From the NCBI RefSeq assembly GCF_042434095.1, contig NZ_JBHLUE010000017.1, forward strand, positions 324,195 through 388,194: DNA of 64,000 bases, in the 5' to 3' direction. Within the stretch, counting starts at the first letter, position 1, and each line of letters starts with the position of its first letter. This DNA comes from KBS50 sp042434095 (GTDB taxonomy: Bacteria > Actinomycetota > Actinomycetes > Mycobacteriales > Micromonosporaceae). The position numbers and the translations under genes were made by a program. The notes under the pieces are model-generated. The model did no database searches. It saw only the letters and a list, made by a program, of their open reading frames with translations, and was not told where the DNA came from. Shown piece after piece: positions 24,400 through 31,621 of this stretch.

Positions 24400-25010
24400 T
24401 GTTCACCGGCATCGTGGAGGAAATCGGCACCGTCGTCCGGCTGGCGGAGACGGGCGGCGACTCCGCCCTGGTGGCCGTGCGGGGCCCGGTGGTGACCGCG
24501 GACGCCCGGCACGGCGACTCGATCTCCTGCAACGGCGTCTGCCTCACCGTGGTGGCCGTGGACGGCGACGTCTTCACCGCCGACGTGATGGGGGAGACGC
24601 TGCGCCGCACCGCGCTCGGCGCGCTGCGGCCGGACGACCCGGTCAACCTGGAGCGGGCCGCCACCCTCGGCAGCCGGCTCGGCGGGCACCTCGTGCAGGG
24701 TCACGTCGACGGGGTCGGCTCGGTGCTGTCCCGGGAGCCGGCGCAGCAGTGGGAGACGGTTCGCTTCGCGCTGCCGGCCGGCCTGGGCCGCTACCTCGCG
24801 GAGAAGGGCTCGATCACGGTCGACGGGGTCTCGCTCACGGTGGCGGCCGTCGGACCCGACTGGTTCTCGGTGGGCCTGATCCCGACCACCCTGGCCAGCA
24901 CCACCCTCGGCGCCCGGGGCGTCGGTGACCCGGTGAACCTCGAGGTCGATGTGATCGCCAAGTACGTCGAGCGGCTGCTCGGCGAGCGTTCCGAGCGCAG
25001 GGAGGCATGA
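24399..25010 (+). CDS. ribE: Riboflavin synthase, alpha subunit
   Basis: Dismutates two 6,7-dimethyl-8-ribityllumazine molecules to riboflavin. It is 203 residues made of two homologous beta-barrel halves, starting MFTGIVEEIGTV. The first half carries NGVCLTVV and GGHLVQGHVDGVG; the second carries VDGVSLTVAAV and the C-terminal helix VIAKYVERLL. The two halves each bind one lumazine. ATG 24399 overlaps the ribD TGA, and the stop overlaps the next ATG, so translation is coupled throughout. Confidence 0.96.
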   Translation: MFTGIVEEIGTVVRLAETGGDSALVAVRGPVVTADARHGDSISCNGVCLTVVAVDGDVFTADVMGETLRRTALGALRPDDPVNLERAATLGSRLGGHLVQGHVDGVGSVLSREPAQQWETVRFALPAGLGRYLAEKGSITVDGVSLTVAAVGPDWFSVGLIPTTLASTTLGARGVGDPVNLEVDVIAKYVERLLGERSERREA

Positions 25011-25708
25011 TGGGGTTCCTTGGCTGGTTGCTGGACGCCCGGCTGGAGATCGCCGGCTCGGCGGTGCTCTGGCGCGAGGTGGTCGGCAACGTCTTCGGGC
25101 TCGGCTCGGCGCTGCTGGGCATGCGCCGCCGGACGTGGGCCTGGCCGGTCGGCATGATCGGCAACGCCCTGCTGTTCACGGTGTTCCTCGGCGGCGTGTT
25201 CGCCACGCCGTACCAGGTCGACCTGTACGGCCAGGCGGGCCGGCAGGTGTTCTTCTTCGCGGTCAGCCTGTACGGGTGGTGGCGGTGGACCCGGGCTCGC
25301 CGGCTCGGCGCCGCGCCCGACGGCGCGGCGGTGGCGCCGCGCTGGGCCAGCGGCCGGGAGCGGCTGCTGCTGCTCGGCGCCGCGGTGCTGGCCATGGTCG
25401 TGTTCTACCTGGCCCTGCGCGCCCTGGGCTCGTGGGGCCCGCTGGCCGACGCCTGGATCCTCACCGGCAGCCTGCTGGCCACCTACGGCATGGCGCGCGG
25501 CTACGTCGAGTTCTGGCTGATCTGGATCGCCGTCGACGCGGTGGGCGTGCCGCTGCTGCTGGCGGGCGGCTTCTATCCGTCGGCGGCCATGTACGCGGTG
25601 TACGGCCTGTTCTGCGTGTGGGGGCTGGTGAGCTGGTGGCGCACCTCCCTGCAGCTGCGGCGCTCGCCCGCCGAGGGCCGGCCCGGCTACGCGGAGGCGG
25701 TGGCATGA
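25007..25708 (+). CDS. ribM: RibM/PnuC-family riboflavin transporter
   Basis: PnuC-fold membrane protein of 233 residues with about seven hydrophobic segments. Family signatures include REVVGNVFGLGSALLGMRR, WAWPVGMIGNALLF and ARGYVEFWLIWIAVD. Placement inside an FMN-riboswitch operon between ribE and ribB marks it as the riboflavin branch (RibM/PnuX) rather than a nicotinamide riboside carrier. The family works by facilitated diffusion with trapping by cytoplasmic phosphorylation. ATG 25007 (a second ATG follows immediately) overlaps the ribE stop, with GGGAGG upstream. Confidence 0.88.
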   Translation: MMGFLGWLLDARLEIAGSAVLWREVVGNVFGLGSALLGMRRRTWAWPVGMIGNALLFTVFLGGVFATPYQVDLYGQAGRQVFFFAVSLYGWWRWTRARRLGAAPDGAAVAPRWASGRERLLLLGAAVLAMVVFYLALRALGSWGPLADAWILTGSLLATYGMARGYVEFWLIWIAVDAVGVPLLLAGGFYPSAAMYAVYGLFCVWGLVSWWRTSLQLRRSPAEGRPGYAEAVA

Positions 25709-26481
25709 CCGGGCGGGGCGCGCGGGTCGGCGCCGATCCCACGGGGGGCGAACGCGACGACGCCGTTTCCGGCGACGCGGCCGGGCCGGTGGCGCGGGCG
25801 GTGGCCGAGATCGCCGCCGGCCGGGCGGTCGTGGTGGTCGACGACGAGGACCGGGAGAACGAGGGCGACCTGGTCTTCGCGGCCGACCTGGTGACCCCGG
25901 AACTGGTCGCCTTCACCATGGTCGAGTGCCGCGGGCTGCTCTGCGTGCCGATGGAGAGCGCGGCGCTGGACCGGCTGCGGGTGACCGACATGGTGGCGCA
26001 CAACACCGAGCGGCACGGCACCGCGTTCACCGTCTCGGTGGACGCCCGGACGGGGGTGAGCACCGGGATCAGCGCCGCCGACCGGGCCCGCACCATCGGC
26101 CTGCTGGCGGCGCCGGACACCGGGCCCGACGATCTGGTCCGGCCCGGCCACGTGTTCCCGCTGCGGGCCCGGCCCGGCGGCGTGCTGAGCCGAGCCGGTC
26201 ACACCGAGGCGGCCGTCGACCTGGCCCGGTTGGCCGGGCTGAGCCCCACCGGGGTGATCTGCGAGATCGTCAACGACGACGGCACGATGGCCCGGCTGCC
26301 GGAGCTGGAGGCGTTCGCCGACAAGCACGGGTTGGCGCTGGTCACGATCGCCGAGCTGATCTCCCACCGGCGCCGGACCGAGGGGCGGGTGGCCGGGGTC
26401 CGGCTGTCGGCCCGGCACGGGCGGCGTCCGGCGGATCAGCTGCCGGGCGAGTTGGACGACACGACCGAGGGATGGGGATAG
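25705..26481 (+). CDS. ribB: 3,4-dihydroxy-2-butanone-4-phosphate synthase, without GTP cyclohydrolase II domain
   Basis: Converts ribulose 5-phosphate to 3,4-dihydroxybutanone 4-phosphate plus formate. It is 258 residues. Catalytic motifs: VVVVDDEDRENEGDL, RGLLCVPM, SAADRARTI, RPGHVFPLRAR, GHTEAAVDLARLAGL and the C-terminal VTIAELISHRRR. Actinobacterial homologues are often RibBA fusions continuing into a cyclohydrolase domain. Here the sequence ends about 36 residues after ISHRRR in a charged tail (LDDTTEGWG) with no cyclohydrolase zinc cysteines. GTP cyclohydrolase II must therefore be encoded elsewhere. ATG 25705 overlaps the ribM stop. Confidence 0.94.
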   Translation: MTGRGARVGADPTGGERDDAVSGDAAGPVARAVAEIAAGRAVVVVDDEDRENEGDLVFAADLVTPELVAFTMVECRGLLCVPMESAALDRLRVTDMVAHNTERHGTAFTVSVDARTGVSTGISAADRARTIGLLAAPDTGPDDLVRPGHVFPLRARPGGVLSRAGHTEAAVDLARLAGLSPTGVICEIVNDDGTMARLPELEAFADKHGLALVTIAELISHRRRTEGRVAGVRLSARHGRRPADQLPGELDDTTEGWG

Positions 26482-26483
26482 TC

Positions 26484-26984
26484 ATGGCGGGTTTCGGGGA
26501 GCCGGGCGCCGATCCGGTGGACGCCACCGGGCTGGTGGTGGGCGTGGTGGCCGCGCGCTGGCACGGTGAACTCACCGACCACATGGTGGACCGGGCGGTC
26601 GAGGCGGCGCGCGCGTGCGATGCCCGGGACGTGGTGGTGGCCCGGGTGGCCGGCTCGGTGGAGCTGCCGGTGGTGGCCCAGGCGCTCGCCCCGCGCTGCG
26701 ACGCCGTCGTGGCGCTCGGCGTGGTGGTCCGCGGCTCCACCGCCCACTTCGACCTTGTCTGCCGCTCGGTCACCGACGGCCTCACCCGGGTGTCGCTGGA
26801 CACCGGCAAGCCGGTGGCGCACGGCGTGCTCACCGTGGAGACCCTGGACCAGGCCCGGGACCGGGCCGGGCTGCCCGGGTCCGCCGAGGACAAGGGCTGG
26901 GCCGCCACGGTCGCGGCGCTGGACGCGGCGCTGGCGATCCGCCGGCTGGCGGACGCGGCCCGGCCGGTCGGGTTCGGGCACTGA
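26484..26984 (+). CDS. ribH: 6,7-dimethyl-8-ribityllumazine synthase
   Basis: Condenses dihydroxybutanone phosphate with the ribitylaminopyrimidine to lumazine; usually a pentamer or 60-mer shell. It is 166 residues. Motifs: GVVAARWHGELTDHMVDRAVEAAR, the substrate loop VVVRGSTAHFDLVC with the catalytic histidine, and KPVAHGVLTVETLDQA. ATG 26484 is preferred (GGGG six bases upstream); ATG 26472 in the same frame would add four residues but has poor spacing. Last gene of the riboflavin operon. Confidence 0.95.
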   Translation: MAGFGEPGADPVDATGLVVGVVAARWHGELTDHMVDRAVEAARACDARDVVVARVAGSVELPVVAQALAPRCDAVVALGVVVRGSTAHFDLVCRSVTDGLTRVSLDTGKPVAHGVLTVETLDQARDRAGLPGSAEDKGWAATVAALDAALAIRRLADAARPVGFGH

Positions 26985-27010
26985 TCGGCCGGCTGCGAGA
27001 ATCGGTACCC

Positions 27011-27274
27011 GTGAAGACGTTCGAGGAGCTGTTCGCCGAGCTGCAGGCCAAGGCCGCGGCCCGGGAGCCCGGCTCGGCCACCGTGGCCGCACTGGACCGC
27101 GGCGTGCACGCCATCGGGAAGAAGGTCGTGGAAGAGGCGGCCGAGTCCTGGATGGCGGCCGAGCACGAGGGGCCGGAGCGGACGGCCGAGGAGATCTCCC
27201 AGCTGCTCTACCAGGCGCAGGTGCTGATGTTGGCCACCGGCCTGCGGCTGGAGGACGTCTACCGACATCTGTGA
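27011..27274 (+). CDS. hisE: Phosphoribosyl-ATP pyrophosphatase
   Basis: Second step of histidine synthesis, hydrolysing phosphoribosyl-ATP to phosphoribosyl-AMP. It is 87 residues, the usual size of stand-alone HisE. The MazG-like all-helical fold shows KKVVEEAAESWMAAEHE with metal-binding acidic residues and EEISQLLYQAQVLMLATG. GTG 27011 is 8 bp after a -10-like GAGAAT, so the mRNA may be nearly leaderless. hisG follows 46 bp later. Confidence 0.95.
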   Translation: MKTFEELFAELQAKAAAREPGSATVAALDRGVHAIGKKVVEEAAESWMAAEHEGPERTAEEISQLLYQAQVLMLATGLRLEDVYRHL

Positions 27275-27320
27275 GTGCCGCCGAAGCCCGCCTCGACGAC
27301 CCGCGAAGGAGCACTCACCG

Positions 27321-28166
27321 ATGTTGCGCATCGCCGTACCGAACAAGGGAACCTTGGCCGAGTCCGCCGCGCAGATGCTGCGCGAGGCCGGCTACCGGCA
27401 ACGCACCGACAGCAGGGACCTGGTCTGTCGGGACGACCCGAACGGGGTCGAATTCTTCTACCTGCGTCCCCGGGACATCGCCACGTACGTCGGCTCCGGC
27501 GACCTCGACCTGGGCATCACCGGCCGGGATCTGCTGGTCGACGCCGGCAGCTCGGCCGAGGAGATCCTCGACCTGGACTTCGGCGCGGCCACCTTCCGGT
27601 TCGCGGCCCGGCCGGAGACGCTCTCGTCGGTCGCCGAGCTGGACGGCCGCCGGGTGGCCACCGCGTACCCCGGGGTGGTGCACCGCTACCTGGCCGAGCA
27701 CGACCTCAAGGCCGAGGTGATCCGGCTGGACGGCGCGGTGGAGAACGCCGTCCGGCTCGGCGTGGCCGACGTGATCGCCGACGTGGTCTCCACCGGGGCC
27801 ACGCTGCGGCAGGCCGGGCTGGTGGTGGTGGGCGACCCGCTGCTGCGCTCGTCGGCCGTGCTGGTGCGCCGGGCCGGCGCGCCGGCCAACGCCCAGGTGG
27901 ACCAGTTCGACCGGCGGCTGCACGGGGTGCTGGTGGCCCGTCGCTACGTGATGCTGGCCTACGACGTCCGCGCCGACCTGCTCGAGCGGGCCAGCGCGCT
28001 CACCCCCGGCATCGAGTCGCCGACCATCTCGCCGCTGCACCGCGAGGGCTGGGTGGCGGTGCAGGCCATGGTCCGGCGGGACGAGGTGCACCGGATCATG
28101 GACGAGCTGTACGACCTGGGCGCCCGGGCCATCCTGGTCACCAACATCCACGCCTGCCGCCTCTGA
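27321..28166 (+). CDS. hisG: ATP phosphoribosyltransferase, long form
   Basis: Commits ATP and PRPP to histidine synthesis; feedback-inhibited by histidine through the C-terminal ACT-like domain present in the long form. It is 281 residues. Motifs: LRIAVPNKGTLAESAAQML, LDLGITGRDLLVDAG, the PRPP-binding VADVIADVVSTGATLRQAGL, and a C-terminal regulatory domain (about 210-281) ending ILVTNIHACRL. ATG 27321 has GAAGGAG upstream. Downstream lies dispersed repeat element B. Confidence 0.97.
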   Translation: MLRIAVPNKGTLAESAAQMLREAGYRQRTDSRDLVCRDDPNGVEFFYLRPRDIATYVGSGDLDLGITGRDLLVDAGSSAEEILDLDFGAATFRFAARPETLSSVAELDGRRVATAYPGVVHRYLAEHDLKAEVIRLDGAVENAVRLGVADVIADVVSTGATLRQAGLVVVGDPLLRSSAVLVRRAGAPANAQVDQFDRRLHGVLVARRYVMLAYDVRADLLERASALTPGIESPTISPLHREGWVAVQAMVRRDEVHRIMDELYDLGARAILVTNIHACRL

Positions 28167-28196
28167 CTCCCCTCCCCCTCCCTGCGACTCAAGCCC

Positions 28197-28272
28197 CGCC
28201 TGTCGATCATGCAGTCGTGGTGGTGACGAAAGGGTCAACGCCGCAGAAGACACCCACCACAACTTCATGATC
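28197..28272. repeat. Dispersed inverted repeat element B, copy 1
   Basis: GTCGATCATGcAGTcGTGGTGG and its near-complement CACCACAACtTCATGATCGAC flank a roughly 34-bp centre, 30 bp after hisG. The same outer arms recur at 52196-52273. It can fold into a long stem and lies at a gene end, so it may act as a terminator or be a mobile palindromic unit. Confidence 0.75.
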
Positions 28273-28334
28273 GACGCCGGAGCCGGGTCCGTGGACCGCG
28301 CGACGCCGGTGGCCGGGGCGGGTGGCAGACTGGG

Positions 28335-28868
28335 GTGGTGAGCGAACCCGATGTCGTCCGGCTGCGGCCGTGGCGCGCCCGGCTGGTCTGCTGGATCTGC
28401 GCGGCCGCGGTGCTGGTGGTCTTCACCGCGGTGGCCACCTCGCTGCACGGCAGCACCGGTGAGGGCAGCGCTACCTTCCAACGCGGCGACCAGCTCTCGA
28501 TGGTCGGGCTGGGCATCCTCGCGGCGGCCGGGATCCTGCTGTTCACCCGGCCCAGGGTCGAGGCCGACGCGCGGGGGGTCCGGGTCCGGAACATTCTCGG
28601 CTCGTACGACCTGCCGTGGGAGGAGGTCCGGGCGGTGCGGTTCGGCCGCGGCTCGCCCTGGGCCACGCTGGAGCTGTCCGACGACGAGTCGGTGCCGATG
28701 ATCGCGGTGCAGGCCGCCGACAAGGAGCGAGCGGTGGCCGGGGTCCGGGCGCTGCGCGCGCTGCACGAGCGGCACGCCGCCGCCGGGCGGGAGTGGGCCG
28801 CCGCCGACCCCACCGCCACGGGGGAGCGGGCGGGCCCGGCCGGGGAGCGGGCCGGTTCGGCCGGTTGA
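28335..28868 (+). CDS. PH-domain membrane protein (DUF2581/bPH6-like)
   Basis: 177 residues with two hydrophobic segments (about 15-35 and 58-75) followed by a small bacterial PH-like domain (RPRVEADARGVRVRNILGSYDLPWEEV) and an Ala/Glu/Gly-rich tail. This family regularly follows hisG in actinobacteria; its function is unknown. Starts at one of two adjacent GTG codons (28335 or 28338). A CAGACT just upstream resembles a -10 for a leaderless transcript. The C-terminal tail repeats GERAG. Confidence 0.82.
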   Translation: MVSEPDVVRLRPWRARLVCWICAAAVLVVFTAVATSLHGSTGEGSATFQRGDQLSMVGLGILAAAGILLFTRPRVEADARGVRVRNILGSYDLPWEEVRAVRFGRGSPWATLELSDDESVPMIAVQAADKERAVAGVRALRALHERHAAAGREWAAADPTATGERAGPAGERAGSAG

Positions 28869-29186
28869 TTCGCCGCTTCCCGGCGCGACCTGCTACGATT
28901 GCGTGGTCGACCATGCTGTCGGCTGCCCGCATGTCGGGTGGCCAACCCGCTCCGGCGGGACGGGCAGCACCGAAGCGGAGCGCCTGCTCCCACCCTGTCG
29001 CCCGTGCGGCGGCCGGGTCCGGTCAGCCGGCTCGGGCCGTGTGCCCGCGGCCGGTGGCGTGATTCGTCGCGCCCGACCGGTCGAGCGGGCCCCGGCATGC
29101 GCCGGGGCCTTCTGCTTTCCGGGTCGGCTCCCGCCCGGGAGCCGCCGGGGTCGCACCCGCACGCTAAACGGACTTTAGGAGGGCCC
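28869..29186 (+). promoter_or_regulatory. Structured leader of the infC-rpmI-rplT operon
   Basis: 318 bp without a gene. A -10-like TACGAT (28894-28899) begins a long leader. It contains a long-range helix (GCTGCCCG with CGGGCAGC, about 28922-28969), a small hairpin GGAGC-gcct-GCTCC, a GC-rich structured middle and then the terminator hairpin at 29088-29118, 69 bp before infC. This is the layout of a ribosomal-protein operon regulated by L20 or IF3, though it does not match a family I can name. Confidence 0.6.
29088..29118 (+). terminator. Intrinsic terminator/attenuator in the infC leader
   Basis: Perfect 9-bp stem GGCCCCGGC / GCCGGGGCC with ATGC loop, followed by TTCTGCTTT. This T-rich tail is unusual for this genome. 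Placed inside the leader, it would abort transcription before infC unless an antiterminator forms. Confidence 0.7.
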
Positions 29187-29813
29187 ATCAGCGTCGAACC
29201 ACGCGTCAACGATCAGATCCGGGCACGGGAGGTCCGTCTGGTCGGCCCCGAGGGTGAGCAGGTGGGCATCGTCCCGCTCGAGCGCGCCCTGCAGCTGGCC
29301 GCGGACGTCGATCTGGACCTGGTCGAGGTGGCGCCGATGGCGCGCCCGCCGGTGTGCAAGCTCATGGACTTTGGCAAGTTCAAGTACGAGAGCGCACTCA
29401 AGGCGCGCGAAGCGCGGCGTAACCAGCAGCAGACCGTCATCAAGGAAATGAAGCTCCGGCCGAAGATCGACCCGCACGACTACGAGACCAAGAAGGGTCA
29501 CGTGGTCCGGTTCCTCAAGGCGGGCGACAAGGTCAAGGTGACGATCATGTTCCGTGGTCGCGAGCAGAGCCGCCCGGAGCTGGGTTACCGGCTCCTGCGC
29601 CGGCTCGAGTCGGAGATCTCGGAGCTCGGGTACGTGGAGGCCGCTCCCAAGCAGGACGGCCGTAACATGATCATGGTTTTGGCTCCGCACCGCGCCATCA
29701 AGACCGCCGCAGTCGCGCGCGGGGCTGGTGGCGGAGCGCGCGAGCGCGAGGCGGGCGCCGCCGAGGCGCCCTCGGCCGAGGCGGCCGAACCCGTCGGCGG
29801 AGCCGGCGAGTAA
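29187..29813 (+). CDS. infC: Translation initiation factor IF-3 with AUC start codon
   Basis: IF3 discriminates start codons and prevents subunit reassociation. It is 208 residues: N-domain beginning ISVEPRVNDQIRAREVRLVG, the linker LKAREARRNQQ, a C-domain with EMKLRPKIDPHDYETKKGH, then an Ala/Glu-rich actinobacterial tail. No ATG, GTG or TTG precedes the conserved N-terminus; the frame instead has ATC at 29187 directly after TTAGGAGGGCCC. An AUU/AUC start in infC is the established device by which IF3 represses its own translation. This gene appears to keep it. Confidence 0.95.
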   Translation: MSVEPRVNDQIRAREVRLVGPEGEQVGIVPLERALQLAADVDLDLVEVAPMARPPVCKLMDFGKFKYESALKAREARRNQQQTVIKEMKLRPKIDPHDYETKKGHVVRFLKAGDKVKVTIMFRGREQSRPELGYRLLRRLESEISELGYVEAAPKQDGRNMIMVLAPHRAIKTAAVARGAGGGAREREAGAAEAPSAEAAEPVGGAGE

Positions 29814-29832
29814 CAGGGGAGAGACGTTCCAC

Positions 29833-30027
29833 ATGCCGAAGATGAAGAGTCACACGGGTATGGGCAAGCGCGTCCGGCTGACCGGTCGCGGCAAGGTGGT
29901 GTCCCAGCAGGCTGGGATGCGGCACAACCTTGAGAAGAAGTCCTCCACCCGGACCCGGCGGCTGGCCGGCACCGTCGAGGTGGCCAAGGCTGACCTCAAG
30001 CGAATCAAGAAGCTGCTGGGCCGCTGA
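29833..30027 (+). CDS. rpmI: 50S ribosomal protein L35
   Basis: Small basic ribosomal protein, 64 residues, starting MPKMKSHTGMGKRVRLTG and ending LKRIKKLLGR. Complete, with the family's K/R-rich composition. AGGGGAGA lies upstream of ATG 29833. It sits 19 bp after infC and 33 bp before rplT in the universal infC-rpmI-rplT order. Confidence 0.97.
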   Translation: MPKMKSHTGMGKRVRLTGRGKVVSQQAGMRHNLEKKSSTRTRRLAGTVEVAKADLKRIKKLLGR

Positions 30028-30060
30028 CGCGCGCCACCTGACACGTAAGAAGGAGTTGAG

Positions 30061-30453
30061 ATGGCACGCGTCAAGCGGGCTGTGAACGCCCAGAAGAAGC
30101 GTCGTACCCTGCTGGAGACCGCCAGCGGCTACCGCGGTCAGCGTTCCCGGCTGTACCGCAAGGCCAAGGAGCAGGTGCTGCACTCGATGCAGTACTCCTA
30201 CCGGGACCGTCGCGACCGCAAGGGCGACTTCCGGCAGCTGTGGATCACCCGGATCAACGCGGGGGCCCGCGCCAACGGGATGACCTACAACCGGCTGATC
30301 CAGGGCCTCCGGCTGGCCGGGGTCGAGGTGGACCGCAAGATCCTCGCCGACCTGGCCGTCAACGACGCCACCGCGTTCGCCGCGATCGTCGAGGTCGCCC
30401 GCGCCGCCGTGGTGGCCGAGGGCACCGGCGGCGCCTCGGCCCAGGCCGCCTGA
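30061..30453 (+). CDS. rplT: 50S ribosomal protein L20
   Basis: Assembly-initiating 23S-binding protein, 130 residues. MARVKRAVNAQKKRRTLLETASGYRGQRSR gives the basic N-terminal extension (only partly quoted: RVKRAVNAQKKRR), followed by QLWITRINAGAR and NRLIQGLRLAG in the globular domain. AAGGAG precedes ATG 30061. In many bacteria L20 represses its own operon through a leader; the structured leader at 28869-29186 is the candidate site here. Confidence 0.97.
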   Translation: MARVKRAVNAQKKRRTLLETASGYRGQRSRLYRKAKEQVLHSMQYSYRDRRDRKGDFRQLWITRINAGARANGMTYNRLIQGLRLAGVEVDRKILADLAVNDATAFAAIVEVARAAVVAEGTGGASAQAA

Positions 30454-30467
30454 GAAGATCGGCAGCA

Positions 30468-30496
30468 CGCCCTCTCCGGCCCGGCCGGGGAGGGCG
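30468..30496 (+). terminator. Terminator hairpin after rplT
   Basis: CGCCCTCTCCGG pairs with CCGGGGAGGGCG (one G-T pair) around a short loop, 15 bp after the rplT stop, followed by TCTCGCTGT. Good candidate end of the infC operon. Confidence 0.65.
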
Positions 30497-30500
30497 TCTC

Positions 30501-30548
30501 GCTGTCCGCGCACGAAGCTGTCCGCGCACGAAGCTGTCCGCGTACGAA
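30501..30548. repeat. 16-bp tandem repeat x3 before the SpoU methylase
   Basis: GCTGTCCGCGCACGAA is repeated at 30501, 30517 and 30533 (the last with one change). It lies directly upstream of the GGGAG Shine-Dalgarno of the next gene, so copy number changes would alter its leader length. Confidence 0.85.
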
Positions 30549-30560
30549 CGGGAGCCGCAG

Positions 30561-31355
30561 ATGTTCACGCCCCGTACCCCGCGGGTGGTGGCCGCCCGCC
30601 GGCTGCACCGCCGGCGGGACCGGGACGCCGCCGGCCGGTTCCTGGCCGAGGGCCCGCAGGCGGTCCGCGAGGCGCTGACCGGGCCCGCCGGCGTGCTCGA
30701 GCTGTTCGGCACCCCGGTGGCCCTCGACCGGTACGCCGAACTCGCTGCGGCGGCCACCGCGGCCGGCGTACCCGTGTCGCCGGTGACCGACGAGGCGCTG
30801 GCCGCGCTCGCCGAGACCGTTGCCCCGCAGGGCCTCGTCGCGGTCTGCGCGCAGCTGGACGTGCCGCTGGCCGCGGCGCTGGCCGGGCCGCCCCGGCTGG
30901 TCGCCGTGCTGGCCGGCATCCGGGACCCGGGCAACGCCGGCACCGTGCTGCGCACCGCCGACGCGGCGGGGGCGCGCGCCGTGGTGTTCGCGGGCGAGAC
31001 CGTCGATCCGTACAACGGCAAGTGCGTCCGCTCGTCGGCCGGCAGCCTCTTCCACGTGGACCTGGTGCGCGCGCCGGACCCGGCCGGGGTGGTGGCGGCG
31101 GCCCGCGCGGCCGGGCTGCGGGTGCTGGCGGCCACCGGGCACGGCGACACCGACCTGGACGAGCTGGCCGACGCGGGCGGGCTGGCGGCGCCCACCGCCT
31201 GGCTCTTCGGATCCGAGGCGCACGGCCTGCCGGCCGAGCTGGCGGCCGCGGCCGACGCGCGGGTCCGGGTGCCGCTGCACGGTCGCGCCGAGAGCCTCAA
31301 CCTGGCTGCGGCGGCGGCCGTCTGCCTGTACGCTTCCGCGAGAGCCTTGCGCTGA
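30561..31355 (+). CDS. SpoU-family (SPOUT) RNA 2'-O-methyltransferase
   Basis: 264 residues. An N-terminal L30e-like substrate-binding domain (about 1-105) precedes the SPOUT domain with its three motifs: GIRDPGNAGTVLRTADAAG, LFGSEAHGLP and VPLHGRAESLNLAAAAAV, which form the knotted SAM site. The position between rplT and pheS matches the TrmH/TsnR-like gene in this conserved actinobacterial locus. The target (23S rRNA or tRNA ribose) cannot be named from sequence. ATG 30561 follows GGGAGCCGCAG. Confidence 0.93.
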   Translation: MFTPRTPRVVAARRLHRRRDRDAAGRFLAEGPQAVREALTGPAGVLELFGTPVALDRYAELAAAATAAGVPVSPVTDEALAALAETVAPQGLVAVCAQLDVPLAAALAGPPRLVAVLAGIRDPGNAGTVLRTADAAGARAVVFAGETVDPYNGKCVRSSAGSLFHVDLVRAPDPAGVVAAARAAGLRVLAATGHGDTDLDELADAGGLAAPTAWLFGSEAHGLPAELAAAADARVRVPLHGRAESLNLAAAAAVCLYASARALR

Positions 31356-31400
31356 AGCCGACGGCGTGGCCGCGGCAGGATGAGGCGGCAGGCACGACAG

Positions 31401-31434
31401 GCGACAGGCATGACGAAGCGACAGGCATGACGAA
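31401..31434. repeat. 17-bp tandem repeat x2 upstream of pheS
   Basis: GCGACAGGCATGACGAA occurs twice in direct succession, with a degenerate third copy just upstream. It lies in the gap between the SpoU methylase and pheS. Confidence 0.8.
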
Positions 31435-31447
31435 GGAGCCCCCGGCG

Positions 31448-31510
31448 ATGACCGACGCGACCCGGCGTTCGTTTAGCCGGCCCGCCGGTGTCGGCGGGCG
31501 GCGGGCCTGA
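31448..31510 (+). CDS. Possible 20-residue leader peptide upstream of pheS
   Basis: ATG 31448 follows AAGGAG at 9 bp and encodes MTDATRRSFSRPAGVGGRRA. A strong hairpin (CCCGCCG/CGGCGGG, 31480-31499) lies inside it. A leader peptide controlling pheST would be expected to be Phe-rich, and this has one Phe only, so the role is doubtful. It may be no gene at all. Confidence 0.2.
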   Translation: MTDATRRSFSRPAGVGGRRA

Positions 31511-31563
31511 TCGTCCCCTCCGCTCCACTCCCACCGGCGGGCAGCGGCGCAGCCGCGCGTCCG

Positions 31564-31569
31564 TAGACT
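31564..31569 (+). promoter_or_regulatory. -10-like element TAGACT before pheS
   Basis: CGTAGACTCG, the same context as before def and rpe, lies 53 bp upstream of pheS. A hairpin GGCCGCC-cgtcga-GGCGGCC (31575-31594) follows in the 5' untranslated leader. Confidence 0.4.
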
Positions 31570-31621
31570 CGTTTGGCCGCCCGTCGAGGCGGCCACCGCC
31601 GCGAGGGAGCGCCCGTACGCC

